The notes below the pieces were generated by a model. That model made no database searches, was not told where the DNA came from, and worked only from the letters and a program-made list of their open reading frames with translations. Of a DNA stretch of 64,000 bases, positions 34,547 through 45,762 are shown in pieces; positions within the stretch are counted from its first letter, which is position 1, and every line of letters begins with the position of its first letter. Origin of the DNA: Saccharothrix violaceirubra (GTDB taxonomy: Bacteria; Actinomycetota; Actinomycetes; Mycobacteriales; Pseudonocardiaceae); the NCBI RefSeq assembly GCF_014203755.1, contig NZ_JACHJS010000001.1, positions 4,650,001 to 4,714,000 of the forward strand, in the 5' to 3' direction. Both the position numbers and the translations under genes were made by a program.

Positions 34547-35799
34547 CCGGTTTCCCCCTCGTAGAGTGCGGTCAACGCGTCGTCCAACGATGCCGCGTCC
34601 CGCGTGCGGACAGGCAATGCCTGTCGGAAATCACGTACGCGGCCGGTGATGCGTTCGGACCCGTAGTCCCGGCCAACAGCAAGTGCCGCAAGGGCAAGCC
34701 GGCACCCCTCATCCACCATCCCTGCTCCGGCGAGCACTTGCGCAAGATCAACCTGTGCCAGTGCCCGCGGTTTGGCAGCGGAAAGAGCTGGGTCCGCGCC
34801 GGCGAACGCGTCCCGGGCCGCGCGGAGATCCCCAAGACGTCCCAATGCGGATGCCTGGTAACGCGCGGCTTTGGCCCGGTCGAAGGTGAAGACCCACGGC
34901 CAGCGGGGTTCTCCGCCCTTGCGACTGGTGAGACGTTCGGCGACTCGAAGGGCGATCAGCGTCGCGGTGCGATCACCAAGTGCCGCGTGCCCGACCGCGT
35001 GAAGGCTCGCAAGCCATGCGCGTGCGGAGTCGGGAGCGGACTTGTCGAGTTGATTCGCTGCCCGATCGAGCAGCACCACACCTTGTCGTGCGTGACCTGC
35101 CTCAACGGCGAAGTGCCCGAGAGAGGCGGTCATGTAGGCGGCGAGAAGCGGGTGGTGGGCGCGCTCCGCGTGCGCGACAGCCTCCGTGTACCGCTTGCGC
35201 GCCGCCGCGTGGTCGTCGCGGTCCACGGCAAGCCAAGCGGAAAGGCCTGCGATCTCGGACAGCACGCCGTATCCGGTCGAGTTGCGCATCCTGCTCGCGA
35301 CGATGCCCGACGCGAGTCGCAGGTGGGCGTCCACGGCGGGAGCGAGCTGATCGGAAGGAACGGCCGACTCCATCCGCCGGTAGTGCGCGGTCGGCCCCAT
35401 GATGGCCGTCGCGAGGTCGTCGAGGTCGACTGCCGGACCGGGAAGACGGCGTGTGGCGACCACCCCGGCACTTGCACCGAGGGCGGTCTTCAACAGTGCG
35501 CGGCGGTCCACGTCATCAGGCTTACCACGTGCCGGACGTCGAAACCCCAGCTCTGCATCGGTGCCGACGTCCAGAACGGTGCGCAGGGCGTTCCGGTAGT
35601 AGGCAGCGGGCCAGCGGAACGCGCCCCGTTCCCATTTGCCCACATGGTTCGCATCCACCGCAGTCACCTTCCCGGTTGCGCGGTAGACATGGGCATTCAC
35701 GAGATCGGCCAGCTCCAGCCGTGTCAAAGGTTCGCCGGGACACGACGGTGACTCCACCCGTTCACGGGCGATGCGAAGTTGCTCGTTGCGTTCCGGCAC
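34543..35799 (-). CDS. XRE-type DNA-binding protein with C-terminal TPR-like repeats
   Basis: 418 residues. The N-terminal helix-turn-helix region (LTRLELADLVNAHVY ... DANHVGKWERGAFRWPAAYYRNALRTVL, about 22-75) is the type found in many actinobacterial XRE regulators. A twin-Arg-free linker (RRALLKTALGASAGVV) follows, then about 280 residues of helical TPR-like repeats (YTEAVAHAERAHHP, RAWLASLHAVGHAALGD and others). GTG 35799 has GAGGAG upstream. Coupled to the SLOG gene, and divergent from the Fic-like cassette with a 143-bp spacer. Confidence 0.88.
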   Translation of the reverse strand: MPERNEQLRIARERVESPSCPGEPLTRLELADLVNAHVYRATGKVTAVDANHVGKWERGAFRWPAAYYRNALRTVLDVGTDAELGFRRPARGKPDDVDRRALLKTALGASAGVVATRRLPGPAVDLDDLATAIMGPTAHYRRMESAVPSDQLAPAVDAHLRLASGIVASRMRNSTGYGVLSEIAGLSAWLAVDRDDHAAARKRYTEAVAHAERAHHPLLAAYMTASLGHFAVEAGHARQGVVLLDRAANQLDKSAPDSARAWLASLHAVGHAALGDRTATLIALRVAERLTSRKGGEPRWPWVFTFDRAKAARYQASALGRLGDLRAARDAFAGADPALSAAKPRALAQVDLAQVLAGAGMVDEGCRLALAALAVGRDYGSERITGRVRDFRQALPVRTRDAASLDDALTALYEGETG

Positions 35800-35942
35800 G
35801 ACGTGGCTCCTCTGCTGAACCTTCACCGAGCGTACCCAGGGGCTTACATCGCGGAAAACGACGAACTCTCCCCCGGATCTCCCCTTGCACTCCCCTCTCG
35901 GCGCCGTGTACTGCCCGACCTCCCGCACGCATTCTGGTGATC

Positions 35943-36383
35943 ATGTCCGGATTGTTGCTCGCCCTCGTCGCATTCAGTCCGCCCACCTTGGGTGCGGCGG
36001 TCCGGCTGGCGGGCCGCGTCCGACGTGAACTGCTCCTCGGACAGACGACCAGCGAAGCCGACGTGCTCACCAGGGCTACGGAGTTGTGCGCATGGGGTCT
36101 GCTCGAACCCGGCCAGGGCTCACGAGGGATCACGTTTCGGTCCCGATACTCGACGCCGTTCCTGCCGCCCAAGATCGTCCGGAATTGCCGTTTCCGCACC
36201 TCAGAAACCATTCCACGACCTCAAACCCAGCCCCGCCCAGTGACTCGGGTGCCAGCCGACAGACCACGCCCGTCCGCACGCCCGCGCCCCGATCGCGGAC
36301 GGCCACCCGGAGCGCGGGGAACGCGCGCGACCTCCACACCCAGCGCGTTCCCCGCCCCCATCCCCCAGGAATCCAACCCATGA
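35943..36383 (+). CDS. Hypothetical small protein heading the Fic-like cassette
   Basis: 146 residues if started at ATG 35943. The first 70 residues look coding and helical (LLLALVAFSPPTLGAAVRLAGRVRRELL ... RATELCAWGLLEPGQG) and could be part of a winged helix. The remainder is Pro/Arg-rich low complexity. There is no clear ribosome-binding site. The stop overlaps the next ATG (ATGA), which supports expression. I do not recognise the family, and part of the tail may not be genuine protein. Confidence 0.45.
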   Translation: MSGLLLALVAFSPPTLGAAVRLAGRVRRELLLGQTTSEADVLTRATELCAWGLLEPGQGSRGITFRSRYSTPFLPPKIVRNCRFRTSETIPRPQTQPRPVTRVPADRPRPSARPRPDRGRPPGARGTRATSTPSAFPAPIPQESNP

Positions 36384-37612
36384 CCACAGAACACGTGCCG
36401 TGGCATGACCCACGCCGCGACGACACGGAACGCACCGTGACCGCGAGGATCAGGACACACGATGCCGCGAACCGGCGGCATCGAGCCCTGGACGACGCCT
36501 TCCACCTGCTCAGCCTGCCCACTGCCGATCCGTTCGCGCCCGCGCGCAGGCTGGCTCTCATCGCCCGACTGATGGCCCGCTCGGGCCGACGTGTCGGGGC
36601 CGCCCACCATGCCGACCTGGCACGGCGCGCGCTTCCCCTCGGCGGCGGCCGTGAGGCCGTCCGCATCACCGATGTCCTGCACCGGGTGGAGGACGAGTGC
36701 GTCGCCCGCGTCGGGCCGGGCGCCCCGGCCGGGTCCGACCGCCCCCGACGTCCCCGCGTCACGGGGTTGAGCGCACCCACCGGCTACGCCCTCGGCCGCG
36801 CACGGGAAGCGCTGCTCTGGCTCGACAGCACTGTAGAGACGTCCCGCTTCACCACACGGTGGCCGCGCACCGTGATGCTCCGCGAGGCCCGCGATTCCGC
36901 ACGACTGGACGGCCTGCCCGTCGCGTTGGTCGAACTCCTGCACCAGGCCCTCTACCGGGCGCACCCGACGCACGTCGATTCCGACCTCAGCCCGTATCTG
37001 TACGGCGTTCAAGGCCCTACGCCGCCGACCCCGGCACCGGAGCCGGGCATGCCCACGACCCTGGTCCTCACCCACATGCGGCGCCTGGTGAATCCGCAGG
37101 CCACGCCAGCGGCCCGTCACGCCCAACGCCTCGGTCTGGTCGCGGACGCCGTCCACGACGGCCTGCTCACCCGCCCTGTCCTCCCGATCACCGGCCGACT
37201 TGCCGACCACGCCGAGACCTTCCGGCACCTGGCGGACGCCGCCACGACGAAAGCCGGCACGGACGGGTTCGTGCGGTTCCTGGCGGAAGGGATCATCGCC
37301 GCCTGCCACCACGAGATCGCCCTGGTCGACGCCCTTCCCGGCCTGTACGACCGCCTTGCCGGGAGGCTTCCCCACAATCCCGGCAGGTTCCAACGCCGCG
37401 TGCTGGCCGACCTGGTGGCACACCCCGTGACCAGCGGCCCGGACCTGGTGCGCCGCCACAACACGACCTCACGCACCGCGTTCAACACGATCACGGCGTT
37501 CCGCGACGCCGGAATCCTCCTTCCCCACGGCACCACCAAATACGGCCGAACCGTCTACTGCCCGGCCGCACTCGAACTCGTCCACCACCACGACACGACG
37601 GGACGACCATGA
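36380..37612 (+). CDS. Fic-like protein lacking the HPFxxGNGR catalytic motif
   Basis: 410 residues. The N-terminal helices contain LREARDSARLDGLPVALVELL (read in two parts: EARDSARLDG matches the Fic/DOC N-terminal SSxIEG element). The segment after the Fic motif is recognisable (LLTRPVLPITGRLADHAETFRHLADAA ... FVRFLAEGI), as is the C-terminal winged helix (RRVLADLVAHPVTSG ... SRTAFNTITAFRDAGIL). Between these, where HPFxDGNGRxxR should be, the sequence runs HAQRLGLVADAVHDG, so the AMP-transfer active site is absent. It could be a scaffold, regulator or inactive relative. Coupled by 4-nt overlaps on both sides. Confidence 0.65.
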   Translation: MTTEHVPWHDPRRDDTERTVTARIRTHDAANRRHRALDDAFHLLSLPTADPFAPARRLALIARLMARSGRRVGAAHHADLARRALPLGGGREAVRITDVLHRVEDECVARVGPGAPAGSDRPRRPRVTGLSAPTGYALGRAREALLWLDSTVETSRFTTRWPRTVMLREARDSARLDGLPVALVELLHQALYRAHPTHVDSDLSPYLYGVQGPTPPTPAPEPGMPTTLVLTHMRRLVNPQATPAARHAQRLGLVADAVHDGLLTRPVLPITGRLADHAETFRHLADAATTKAGTDGFVRFLAEGIIAACHHEIALVDALPGLYDRLAGRLPHNPGRFQRRVLADLVAHPVTSGPDLVRRHNTTSRTAFNTITAFRDAGILLPHGTTKYGRTVYCPAALELVHHHDTTGRP

Positions 37613-37896
37613 GATACACCGTCCGCCTGCGATCGGGCGACTTCACCAAAGCGGCCACTCTCGCGGGTCTGCGCTCCGACTACGCCCGATCCAAGGCCAT
37701 GGGCGTCCACCGGTCGACCGTCACCCGCGTCCTCGCCGGCGAACTCCGACCCGGAGCGGCCTTCATCGCCGGAGCCCTGACCGCACTCCACCCCCTGGAC
37801 TTCACCGACCTGTTCGAGATCGTCGAACAAAGCCCAGCGCCAAAGCCGTCAGTGCGTGCCACGGTCGTCAACCTTCCAGAAAATTCGACGAAGTGA
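37609..37896 (+). CDS. Small helix-turn-helix (XRE/Cro-like) protein
   Basis: 95 residues. RLRSGDFTKAATLAGLRSDYARSKAMGVHRSTVTRVLAGEL contains a single Cro-type helix-turn-helix, read as GLRSDYARSKAMGVHRSTVT (about 20-39). A short helical tail follows. The start and stop overlap the neighbouring genes by 4 nt (ATGA, GTGA), so it belongs to the Fic-like cassette and may be its autoregulator. Confidence 0.75.
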   Translation: MRYTVRLRSGDFTKAATLAGLRSDYARSKAMGVHRSTVTRVLAGELRPGAAFIAGALTALHPLDFTDLFEIVEQSPAPKPSVRATVVNLPENSTK

Positions 37897-38510
37897 CCAC
37901 CACAGTGACCGACACCCACTCACCTACGCTCCACGTCCCCTACATCACCGCGTGGTCCGCAGAACAGACCGAACCCCACGATCTGGTGGCCCTTCCCGGC
38001 AACACCGGCATCGGATACCGCGACGAACGTGCCCAGGATCGCGACCGCGACGGTGTCCTCTGGCGACGGGTACCGCTCGCCCGGAACCAGGGAAAGCCCC
38101 TGTTCGGCGTCGTCCACTCACCCCGCCAACGCCGCGCGATGCGCAAGCTCCTCTGCCAGGTCTGCGCCCACCCCGCCGACACCGACCCGGACGGCACCCT
38201 CTTCGCACTACCCGACAATCGGACCGACTGGGCCGACTGGCCCGAGGGCATGGCCTGCACCGAACCGCCCGTGTGCGCGGACTGCCTCACGCTCTCCACC
38301 CGCCTGTGCCCCGCACTGCGACGCGGCCACGCCGTGGTCCGCGTGCGAAACGCACCCATCGTCGGAGTCCACGGCGCACTCCACGTCGCCTCACCCAACG
38401 GCGTACGGGGGTGGAAGCCGACCATCGCCACGTTCGACGACCCCGCACTTTCCTGGGTCCTCGCTTCCCACCTGGTTCGCGAACTCCGAGACGTCACGCG
38501 GCAACGCTGA
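37893..38510 (+). CDS. Cys-rich, probable zinc-binding hypothetical protein
   Basis: 205 residues from a GTG overlapping the previous stop. The middle has two Cys pairs, CQVC (about 85-88) and CADC (about 126-129) with further Cys nearby (ACTEPPVC, RLCPAL), consistent with one or two structural zinc sites. The C-terminal part has a strand-rich segment (HAVVRVRNAPIVGVHGAL). No membrane segment. I have no functional assignment; its place as the last gene of a fully overlapping cassette links it to the Fic-like and helix-turn-helix proteins. Confidence 0.7.
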   Translation: MTTTVTDTHSPTLHVPYITAWSAEQTEPHDLVALPGNTGIGYRDERAQDRDRDGVLWRRVPLARNQGKPLFGVVHSPRQRRAMRKLLCQVCAHPADTDPDGTLFALPDNRTDWADWPEGMACTEPPVCADCLTLSTRLCPALRRGHAVVRVRNAPIVGVHGALHVASPNGVRGWKPTIATFDDPALSWVLASHLVRELRDVTRQR

Positions 38511-38677
38511 GCCTCCCGGCAATCCGACCGCATGGGAACCGTGACAGGAGCAGAGCCGCACCGAGTCAGCCCACCGTGGACAGGGCAAGGCATGTGGATA
38601 GTGCACAAGTCCGCCCTGGGACACGAGCGATCACCCCACCGGACGCAGTCGGACACGCTCGGTCACGACCAGGCCCG

Positions 38678-39253
38678 TCACCCGCCGGACAGGCAGTCCA
38701 GCGCCTCCTCGACCAGCTCCCCGAACGACCGGTCGGGGTGGTCCAGCCACACGTGTGCGGCGGCCCGGAGCGCGGCCAGGAAGGTCACCGCCAGCACGCG
38801 TGAACGCAACGGGTCCGGGTCGGGGAGTCTCGTGGCCACGGCCGAAGTCAGGTCGCGTTCGAACACCGCGTAGGCGGCCACCTGGTGCGCCGCGAGGCTG
38901 GGGTGCCCGCGCAGCAGCCTGCGCTGCGCCACCCAGACCGGGTCGGAGTGCGGGCTCTCGGCGACCAGCTCACGTGCCGCCCCCGCCAGCGCCGCCCGCG
39001 CGGACTCCCCCGCCGGCCGGGCGGCCACCAGCGCCACCAGCCGCCGCAGCCGGGTGTGGTCGGCGTGGAAGATCGCCTCTTCCTTGTTCGCGAAGTAGTT
39101 CGAGAACGTCCGGCGCGACACCTGCGCGGCGTCGGCCACGAGGTCGACCGTCACCCGCTCCGGCCCCAGTTCGAGGGCCAGGTGGACGGCTGCCTCGTGG
39201 ATCGCCTGCCGGGTGGCGGCCTTCTTGCGCTCCCTGAGCCCGAGCTTCTCCAT
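38678..39253 (-). CDS. TetR-family transcriptional regulator
   Basis: 191 residues. A canonical N-terminal helix-turn-helix (ATRQAIHEAAVHLALELG ... TVDLVADAAQVSRRTFSNYFANKEE, about 14-58) is followed by a helical ligand domain. It is divergent from the MarR-MFS operon with 110 bp between starts, where a 25-bp dyad sits. Whether TetR or MarR binds that dyad is not decided by sequence. The 167-bp spacer upstream of its stop shows nothing notable. Confidence 0.9.
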   Translation of the reverse strand: MEKLGLRERKKAATRQAIHEAAVHLALELGPERVTVDLVADAAQVSRRTFSNYFANKEEAIFHADHTRLRRLVALVAARPAGESARAALAGAARELVAESPHSDPVWVAQRRLLRGHPSLAAHQVAAYAVFERDLTSAVATRLPDPDPLRSRVLAVTFLAALRAAAHVWLDHPDRSFGELVEEALDCLSGG

Positions 39254-39296
39254 CGCGGTCCAGCGTACGCGGTACGTCACATTCTTTCCCACTGGG

Positions 39297-39321
39297 CAAA
39301 CTTGCACACCAGGCAAGTTTG
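39297..39321. promoter_or_regulatory. Operator dyad controlling the MarR-MFS efflux operon
   Basis: CAAACTTGC-ACACCAG-GCAAGTTTG is a perfect 9-bp dyad with a 7-nt centre, AT-rich against the background, placed between the divergent tetR and marR starts. A further related half-site (ACTTGCTTGC) follows. Confidence 0.75.
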
Positions 39322-39363
39322 TGTCGATACTTGCTTGCGGCAACCAACGGGAGGAGGCACGCG

Positions 39364-39816
39364 ATGGACGACCTCGTGGACCGACTGCGGGACCTGCTCA
39401 AGGCCGTGCGCCTGGTCAAGCAGTTCCGCTCCGAACGCCACCCGGAGTTCCCGGTGGGCATGATCGCCACGCTGACCCTGATCGACCGGTCCGGCGGCTG
39501 TCACGCCAAGGAACTCGCCGCCACCACCGGACGCGACCCGTCCACGGTCAGCCGCGCGGTGGGCACGCTCGTGGCGCACGGACTCGTCGAGCGCCGTATC
39601 GACCCGGTCGACCGCCGGGCCGGGGTCCTGGCCGTCACCGACGCCGGGCGCGGCGCGCTCGCCGAGGCCCGGACCTGGCACGACGACCTCCTGCGGCGCG
39701 TGCTCGCCGACTGGTCCCCCGCCGAGGTCACCGCGTTGACCGCGGCGCTGGGCCGCCTCACCACCGACATCGGGAAAGCCCTCGACTTCCACCACACCCG
39801 GGAGGCCGCGCGATGA
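39364..39816 (+). CDS. MarR-family transcriptional regulator
   Basis: 150 residues. The winged helix lies at about 35-95 ([49 protein letters not shown], recognition helix PSTVSRAV), and the wing keeps the DxRxG pattern (DRRAG). The ribosome-binding site is GGAGGAGG. The stop overlaps the MFS start (ATGA), a typical repressor-pump pair. Confidence 0.92.
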   Translation: MDDLVDRLRDLLKAVRLVKQFRSERHPEFPVGMIATLTLIDRSGGCHAKELAATTGRDPSTVSRAVGTLVAHGLVERRIDPVDRRAGVLAVTDAGRGALAEARTWHDDLLRRVLADWSPAEVTALTAALGRLTTDIGKALDFHHTREAAR

Positions 39817-41351
39817 GCGCACCCACCGAAACGGAGCCGATGACGCATCGGCAGGTCCTCGAAGCGCTCAGCGGCCTGCTGCTGGTGCTCTTCGTGGCGA
39901 TGCTGAGCAGCACCGTCGTCTCCACCGCCCTGCCGAAGATCATCGGTGCGCTCGACGGGTCGCAGACCCAGTACACCTGGGTCGTCACGGCCACCCTGCT
40001 CACGGCGACCGCGACCACCCCGGTCTGGGGCAAGCTCGCCGACCTGTTCGACAAGAAGACGCTCGTCCAGGCCGCCATCGTGGTGTTCCTGATCGGCTCG
40101 GTGGTCAGCGGTCTGTCCCAGAACGCCGGCCAACTCATCGCGGCCCGCGCGTTCCAGGGCATCGGCGTCGGCGGCCTCCAGGCCCTGGTGCAGATCGTGA
40201 TCGCGGCGATGATCCCGCCCCGCGAACGTGGCCGGTACAACGGTTACCTCGGCGGCGTCATGGCCGTGGCCACGGTCGGCGGCCCGCTGCTCGGCGGCCT
40301 GATCGTCGACACGTCCTGGCTGGGCTGGCGCTGGTGCTTCTTCGTGGGCGTGCCGTTCGCGGTGATCGCGCTGTTCCTGCTCCAGGCCACGCTCAAGGTG
40401 CGCACCGTGCGGCGCCCGGACGTGAAGATCGACTACCTGGGCGCCACGCTCATCGCCGCCGGGGTGAGCCTGCTGCTGGTCTGGATCTCGTTCGTGGACG
40501 ACTCGTTCGCGTGGCTCTCGTGGCAGAGCGCGGCCATGGTCGGCGGCTCGCTGGTGATCCTCGCGGCGGCCGTGCGGGTGGAGGCGCGGGCGGCGGAACC
40601 GGTGGTGCCGTTGGAGATCGTGAAGCGGCGCACGACCGCGTTGGCGATCCTGGCCAGCCTCGCCGTGGGCATGGCGATGTTCGGCGGCGCGGTGTTCCTG
40701 GGCCAGTACTTCCAGATCGGCCGGGGCTACACGCCCACCGAGGCCGGCCTGCTGACCATCCCGATGATGGCCGGCGTGCTCGGCGCGTCCATCGTGTCCG
40801 GCCGGATGATCACGAAGTCGGGCAACGTCAAGCCCTACCTGGTCGTGGGCACGATCGCGCTGGTGCCCGGGTTCGCCGCGCTGGGCACGATCGACCACGA
40901 GACGTCGCTGGTGCTGGTCGGCGGCGCGATGCTGCTGGTGGGCGTCGGGGTCGGCATGAGCATGCAGAACCTGGTGCTGGCCGTGCAGAACACGGTGCCG
41001 CTGCGCGACATCGGCGCGGCGTCGTCGACGATCGCGTTCTTCCGCTCGCTGGGCGGCACGATCGGCGTCTCGGTGCTCGGCGCGGTGCTGGCCCGCCGGG
41101 TGGCCGACCGGATCCACCACGACCTGGCGGCGGCCGGGTTCCCGACGTCGGGTGGCGGCAGCGCGGGCAGCCTCGACCTGAGCGCGTTGCCCGAGGCCGT
41201 GCAGCACATCGTGCGGGCCGCGTACGGCGACGCCACCGGCCACATCTTCGTGATCTCGGCGGGGATCGCGGTGGTCGGCGTGCTGGCCTCGCTCGCGTTC
41301 AAGCCGATCCGGCTCCGGTCCAGTCTGGACCTCACGGCCGACCGCTCCTGA
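39813..41351 (+). CDS. DHA2-family (14-helix) MFS multidrug efflux transporter
   Basis: 512 residues with about 14 membrane helices. Motif A ([10 protein letters not shown]) and the DHA2 antiporter motif C ([16 protein letters not shown]) are present, as is the [13 protein letters not shown] opening of EmrB/QacA-type pumps. It exports hydrophobic drugs or toxins by proton antiport. It is translated with its MarR regulator. The gene ends 40 bp from the convergent siderophore operon. Confidence 0.93.
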   Translation: MSAPTETEPMTHRQVLEALSGLLLVLFVAMLSSTVVSTALPKIIGALDGSQTQYTWVVTATLLTATATTPVWGKLADLFDKKTLVQAAIVVFLIGSVVSGLSQNAGQLIAARAFQGIGVGGLQALVQIVIAAMIPPRERGRYNGYLGGVMAVATVGGPLLGGLIVDTSWLGWRWCFFVGVPFAVIALFLLQATLKVRTVRRPDVKIDYLGATLIAAGVSLLLVWISFVDDSFAWLSWQSAAMVGGSLVILAAAVRVEARAAEPVVPLEIVKRRTTALAILASLAVGMAMFGGAVFLGQYFQIGRGYTPTEAGLLTIPMMAGVLGASIVSGRMITKSGNVKPYLVVGTIALVPGFAALGTIDHETSLVLVGGAMLLVGVGVGMSMQNLVLAVQNTVPLRDIGAASSTIAFFRSLGGTIGVSVLGAVLARRVADRIHHDLAAAGFPTSGGGSAGSLDLSALPEAVQHIVRAAYGDATGHIFVISAGIAVVGVLASLAFKPIRLRSSLDLTADRS

Positions 41352-41360
41352 GCCGGGAAC

Positions 41361-41385
41361 CGGGGGCGGCGACCAACCGCCCCCG
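41361..41385. terminator. Bidirectional hairpin between the MFS gene and the siderophore operon
   Basis: CGGGGGCGG-CGACCAA-CCGCCCCCG, a perfect 9-bp stem, fills the 40-bp gap between the converging stops. Confidence 0.75.
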
Positions 41386-41391
41386 AAACCC

Positions 41392-41607
41392 TTACCGGGA
41401 CAGCAGGGCCGTCCACGCCTCCACCGTCGGGTTCTCGGCCAGGTCGACGAACGCGACCTCGGCGCCGCCCGCCCGCCAGCCCTCGACCAACGACATCACC
41501 CGCACCGAGTCGAGCCCGTGGTCGAGCAGGTTGTCGTCGTCGGCGATGTCGGACGCGGGCACGTCCAGTACCGCCGCGATGCCCGCCCGCACGTCGTCCG
41601 TGGTCAT
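41392..41607 (-). CDS. Stand-alone aryl carrier protein (EntB/DhbB C-terminal domain equivalent)
   Basis: 71 residues, one carrier domain with the phosphopantetheine Ser34 in [10 protein letters not shown]. It has the acidic, short form of the ArCP fused to isochorismatase in EntB/DhbB. Here it is a separate gene whose start overlaps the isochorismatase stop (ATGA). It would hold 2,3-dihydroxybenzoate as a thioester after loading by the adjacent AMP ligase. Last gene of the iron-regulated operon. Confidence 0.9.
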   Translation of the reverse strand: MTTDDVRAGIAAVLDVPASDIADDDNLLDHGLDSVRVMSLVEGWRAGGAEVAFVDLAENPTVEAWTALLSR

Positions 41608-42242
41608 GCCGTCTCCAGTTCCGCGATCAGTCGTGAGGTCGTCGTGGTCACCGCGCACCGGCCGGCCGCGTAGTGGACCGCCATGCGGTGGTCGTCGGGC
41701 GAGAAGTCCGCGACCGCGTCGGCCACGAAGAACGCCTGGATGTCCTGCATGAACGCGTCGGCCGCGGTCATCAGGCACCCGATGTGCGCGTAGATCCCGG
41801 TCACCACCAACTGGTCGCGGCCCTGGGCGTCGAGCATCTCCCGCAGACCGGTGCGGTGGAACGCGTTGTAGCGCCACTTGGTCATCAGCACGTCCGACGC
41901 GTCGGGCTCGACGGCCGGGAAGATGCCCGCGTCGGCCGGGTCGGCGATGCCCATCCCCCACATGTCCAACTGGAGCCCGCGCTGGTCCTCGCTCTGCCCG
42001 CCCGGCTGCGCCGAGTAGACGACCGGGATGCCCAGCGCGCGGGCCGTGGCCGTCAGCGCCCGGATGTTCTCGACCAGTTCGACCACGGGCGAGGAGTCCG
42101 AGCGGAACGCGCGCAGGAAGTGGTTCTGCATGTCGTGCACGAGCAACACCGCGCGCGCCGGCACGCAGGTCCAGTCCACCCGGTTGGCCGGCAGGTCCGC
42201 CTCGGTCGGCATCGGGTACGGCTCGATGGTCGGCAACCCCAT
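41604..42242 (-). CDS. Isochorismatase
   Basis: 212 residues. The sequence begins like EntB/DhbB ([12 protein letters not shown] ... [21 protein letters not shown]) and has the catalytic Asp in HDMQ, the Lys in [10 protein letters not shown] and the [12 protein letters not shown] loop. It hydrolyses isochorismate to 2,3-dihydro-2,3-dihydroxybenzoate and pyruvate. The C-terminal carrier domain usual in EntB is a separate gene here. The start lies 1 nt before the stop of the AMP ligase. Confidence 0.95.
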   Translation of the reverse strand: MGLPTIEPYPMPTEADLPANRVDWTCVPARAVLLVHDMQNHFLRAFRSDSSPVVELVENIRALTATARALGIPVVYSAQPGGQSEDQRGLQLDMWGMGIADPADAGIFPAVEPDASDVLMTKWRYNAFHRTGLREMLDAQGRDQLVVTGIYAHIGCLMTAADAFMQDIQAFFVADAVADFSPDDHRMAVHYAAGRCAVTTTTSRLIAELETA

Positions 42243-42243
42243 C

Positions 42244-43841
<1,598 letters not shown>

Positions 43842-43845
<4 letters not shown>

Positions 43846-44939
43846 GCCGACTCCTTCAGCCCGAGCGCGCCGAGGAACGTGCGGAACTTGGCGCTGGTCT
43901 CGGCCAATTCGGCGGCCGGGGTCGAGCCGGGCACGACGCCCGCGCCCGCGTACAGCCGCAGCGTGCGGTCGGCGACCTCGCCGCAGCGGATCGCCACGAC
44001 CCACTCGCCGTCCCCCCGGTCGTCGGTCCAGCCGACGACGCCGGTGTAGTAGCCCCGGTCGAACGGCTCGACCTCGCCGATCAGCGACCGCGCGGCCTCC
44101 ACCGGCACGCCGCACACGGCCGGTGTGGGGTGCAGTGCCGAGGCCAGGTCCAGCGACGTGGTCTCCCCCGACCGCAGCTCGCCGGTGACGCGGGTGGACA
44201 GGTGCCACATGGTGCGCGTGGGCAGCAGTTCCGGCGTCGAGGGGACGTCGAGGCGGCGGCAGAACGGCGCCAGCCCGTCGGCGATGGCCTGCACGACCAG
44301 GGCGTGCTCGCGCTGGTCCTTGGTCGAGACGAGCAGTTCGGTGGCGTTGCGGCCGTCCTGCTCCGGATCGGTGCTGCGGGGTCGCGACCCGGCGAGCGGG
44401 TTCGACACCACGGCCGTCCCGGTGCGCCGGACCAGCAGTTCGGGGCTGGTGCCGATCAGGGTCGAGCCGCCCAGGTCGGTGGCGAACGTGTAGCCGTGCG
44501 GGTCGCGGGCGGCCAACGCGGCCAGCACCTGCCGCACGTCGATGGGTTCGGCGGCGGTCAGGTCCAGCGCACGGGCGAGCACGACCTTGTTCAGGTCGCC
44601 GTCGGCCATGTGCCGCAACGCCCGCGCGACGCCGTCGGTGTAGGCGGTGGCGTCGGTGCGCTGGTCCAGCCACCGGCCGCCGGGTGTCGGCGACGCGGGC
44701 AGGGCGACGGTGTGCAGCGCCGCACCGCGCCGGACGAGGGCCGGCACGGTCAGCCGCGCGGGGCGGTCGGGGCGGAACGGGAGCGCGCCCACGAGCACCG
44801 ATCCCGGTGCGAGCCGCTCGGGCGCGGGCGTGCCGGCGTCCTCGGCGACGAGCACGCCGGTGGGCGAGGCGAAGAAGAAGCCGCCCTCCCGGTAGGTGTC
44901 GAGATCGGACAGGGCGCTGGGGGTGTCGGCGGCGAGCAC
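43842..44939 (-). CDS. dhbC: Isochorismate synthase
   Basis: 365 residues, a chorismate-binding enzyme. Conserved segments include [30 protein letters not shown], the [12 protein letters not shown] stretch with its active-site Glu, [11 protein letters not shown] and the Mg-binding region GYYTGVVGW. It converts chorismate to isochorismate, the first committed step to DHB. GTG 44939 has GGAAGTGA upstream. It is 37 bp behind the entA-like gene and overlaps the AMP ligase by 4 nt. Confidence 0.95.
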
Positions 44940-44976
44940 CGGTCACTTCCGTTTCTGGGGGAGGCTGAAAGTCGGT

Positions 44977-45711
44977 TCAGGCGCGCAGGGTCGCGCCGCC
45001 GTCGACGAACAGGTTCTGCATCGTGATGTGCCTGGCCCGGTCCGAGGCCAGGAAGAGGACCGCGTCGGCGACGTCCGCCGGGTCGGCGATCCGGCGCAGC
45101 GGGATGCCGACCCGGTACGTCGACGGGTCGCCCGCGATCACGCGGCGCGGCCCCTCGTCGTCGGTCCACAAAGCACGCTGCATGTCGGTGTCGGTCGACC
45201 CCGGCGACACCACGTTGCACCGGACGCCGAACTCGGCCAGTTCCAGGCCGAGGCAGCGGGTGAACATCGTCGTGGCGGCCTTGGACGCGGCGTACGCGCC
45301 CATGTCCGTGCGGGGCACGCCCGACGCGTTCGACCCGACCGTCACGATCGCGCCCCGGCGGCGTGGTGCCATCCGCCGGGCGACCGCGCGCGACACGTGG
45401 AACACGCCGTCGGTGTTGACTGCGAACGTCGTGCGCCAGTCGTCGTCGGTCACGTCGAGGATGCGGCCGGTCCGCAGCACGCCCGCGACGTTGACCAGGA
45501 TGTCGATGGGCCCGACCGAGCCCTCCACGTGCGCCACGGCGTCCTCGACCGCGTCCACGTCGGACACGTCGACCACGAGGTCTCCGTCGAGCACGTCCAG
45601 TCCGACGACCTTGACCCCTTCGTCGGCGAGCGCGTCGGCGACGGCGGCACCGATGCCGCGTCCCGCACCGGTGACCAGCGCCACCCTGCCCGCGATCCCG
45701 TGATCGGCCAT
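44977..45711 (-). CDS. dhbA: 2,3-Dihydro-2,3-dihydroxybenzoate dehydrogenase
   Basis: 244 residues, a classical short-chain dehydrogenase: TGAGRGIG cofactor loop (about 14-21), NVAGVL, catalytic Ser in TVGSNASG and YAASK (Tyr/Lys). Its place at the head of the DHB operon identifies it as EntA/DhbA, oxidising the dihydrodiol to DHB with NAD+. It is the first gene after the iron box at 45763-45781. Confidence 0.95.
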   Translation of the reverse strand: MADHGIAGRVALVTGAGRGIGAAVADALADEGVKVVGLDVLDGDLVVDVSDVDAVEDAVAHVEGSVGPIDILVNVAGVLRTGRILDVTDDDWRTTFAVNTDGVFHVSRAVARRMAPRRRGAIVTVGSNASGVPRTDMGAYAASKAATTMFTRCLGLELAEFGVRCNVVSPGSTDTDMQRALWTDDEGPRRVIAGDPSTYRVGIPLRRIADPADVADAVLFLASDRARHITMQNLFVDGGATLRA

Positions 45712-45762
45712 GCTGTCACTCCTGGTAGATGCCCAAAACCGAGGATCACTCTCAAGGGTGAT

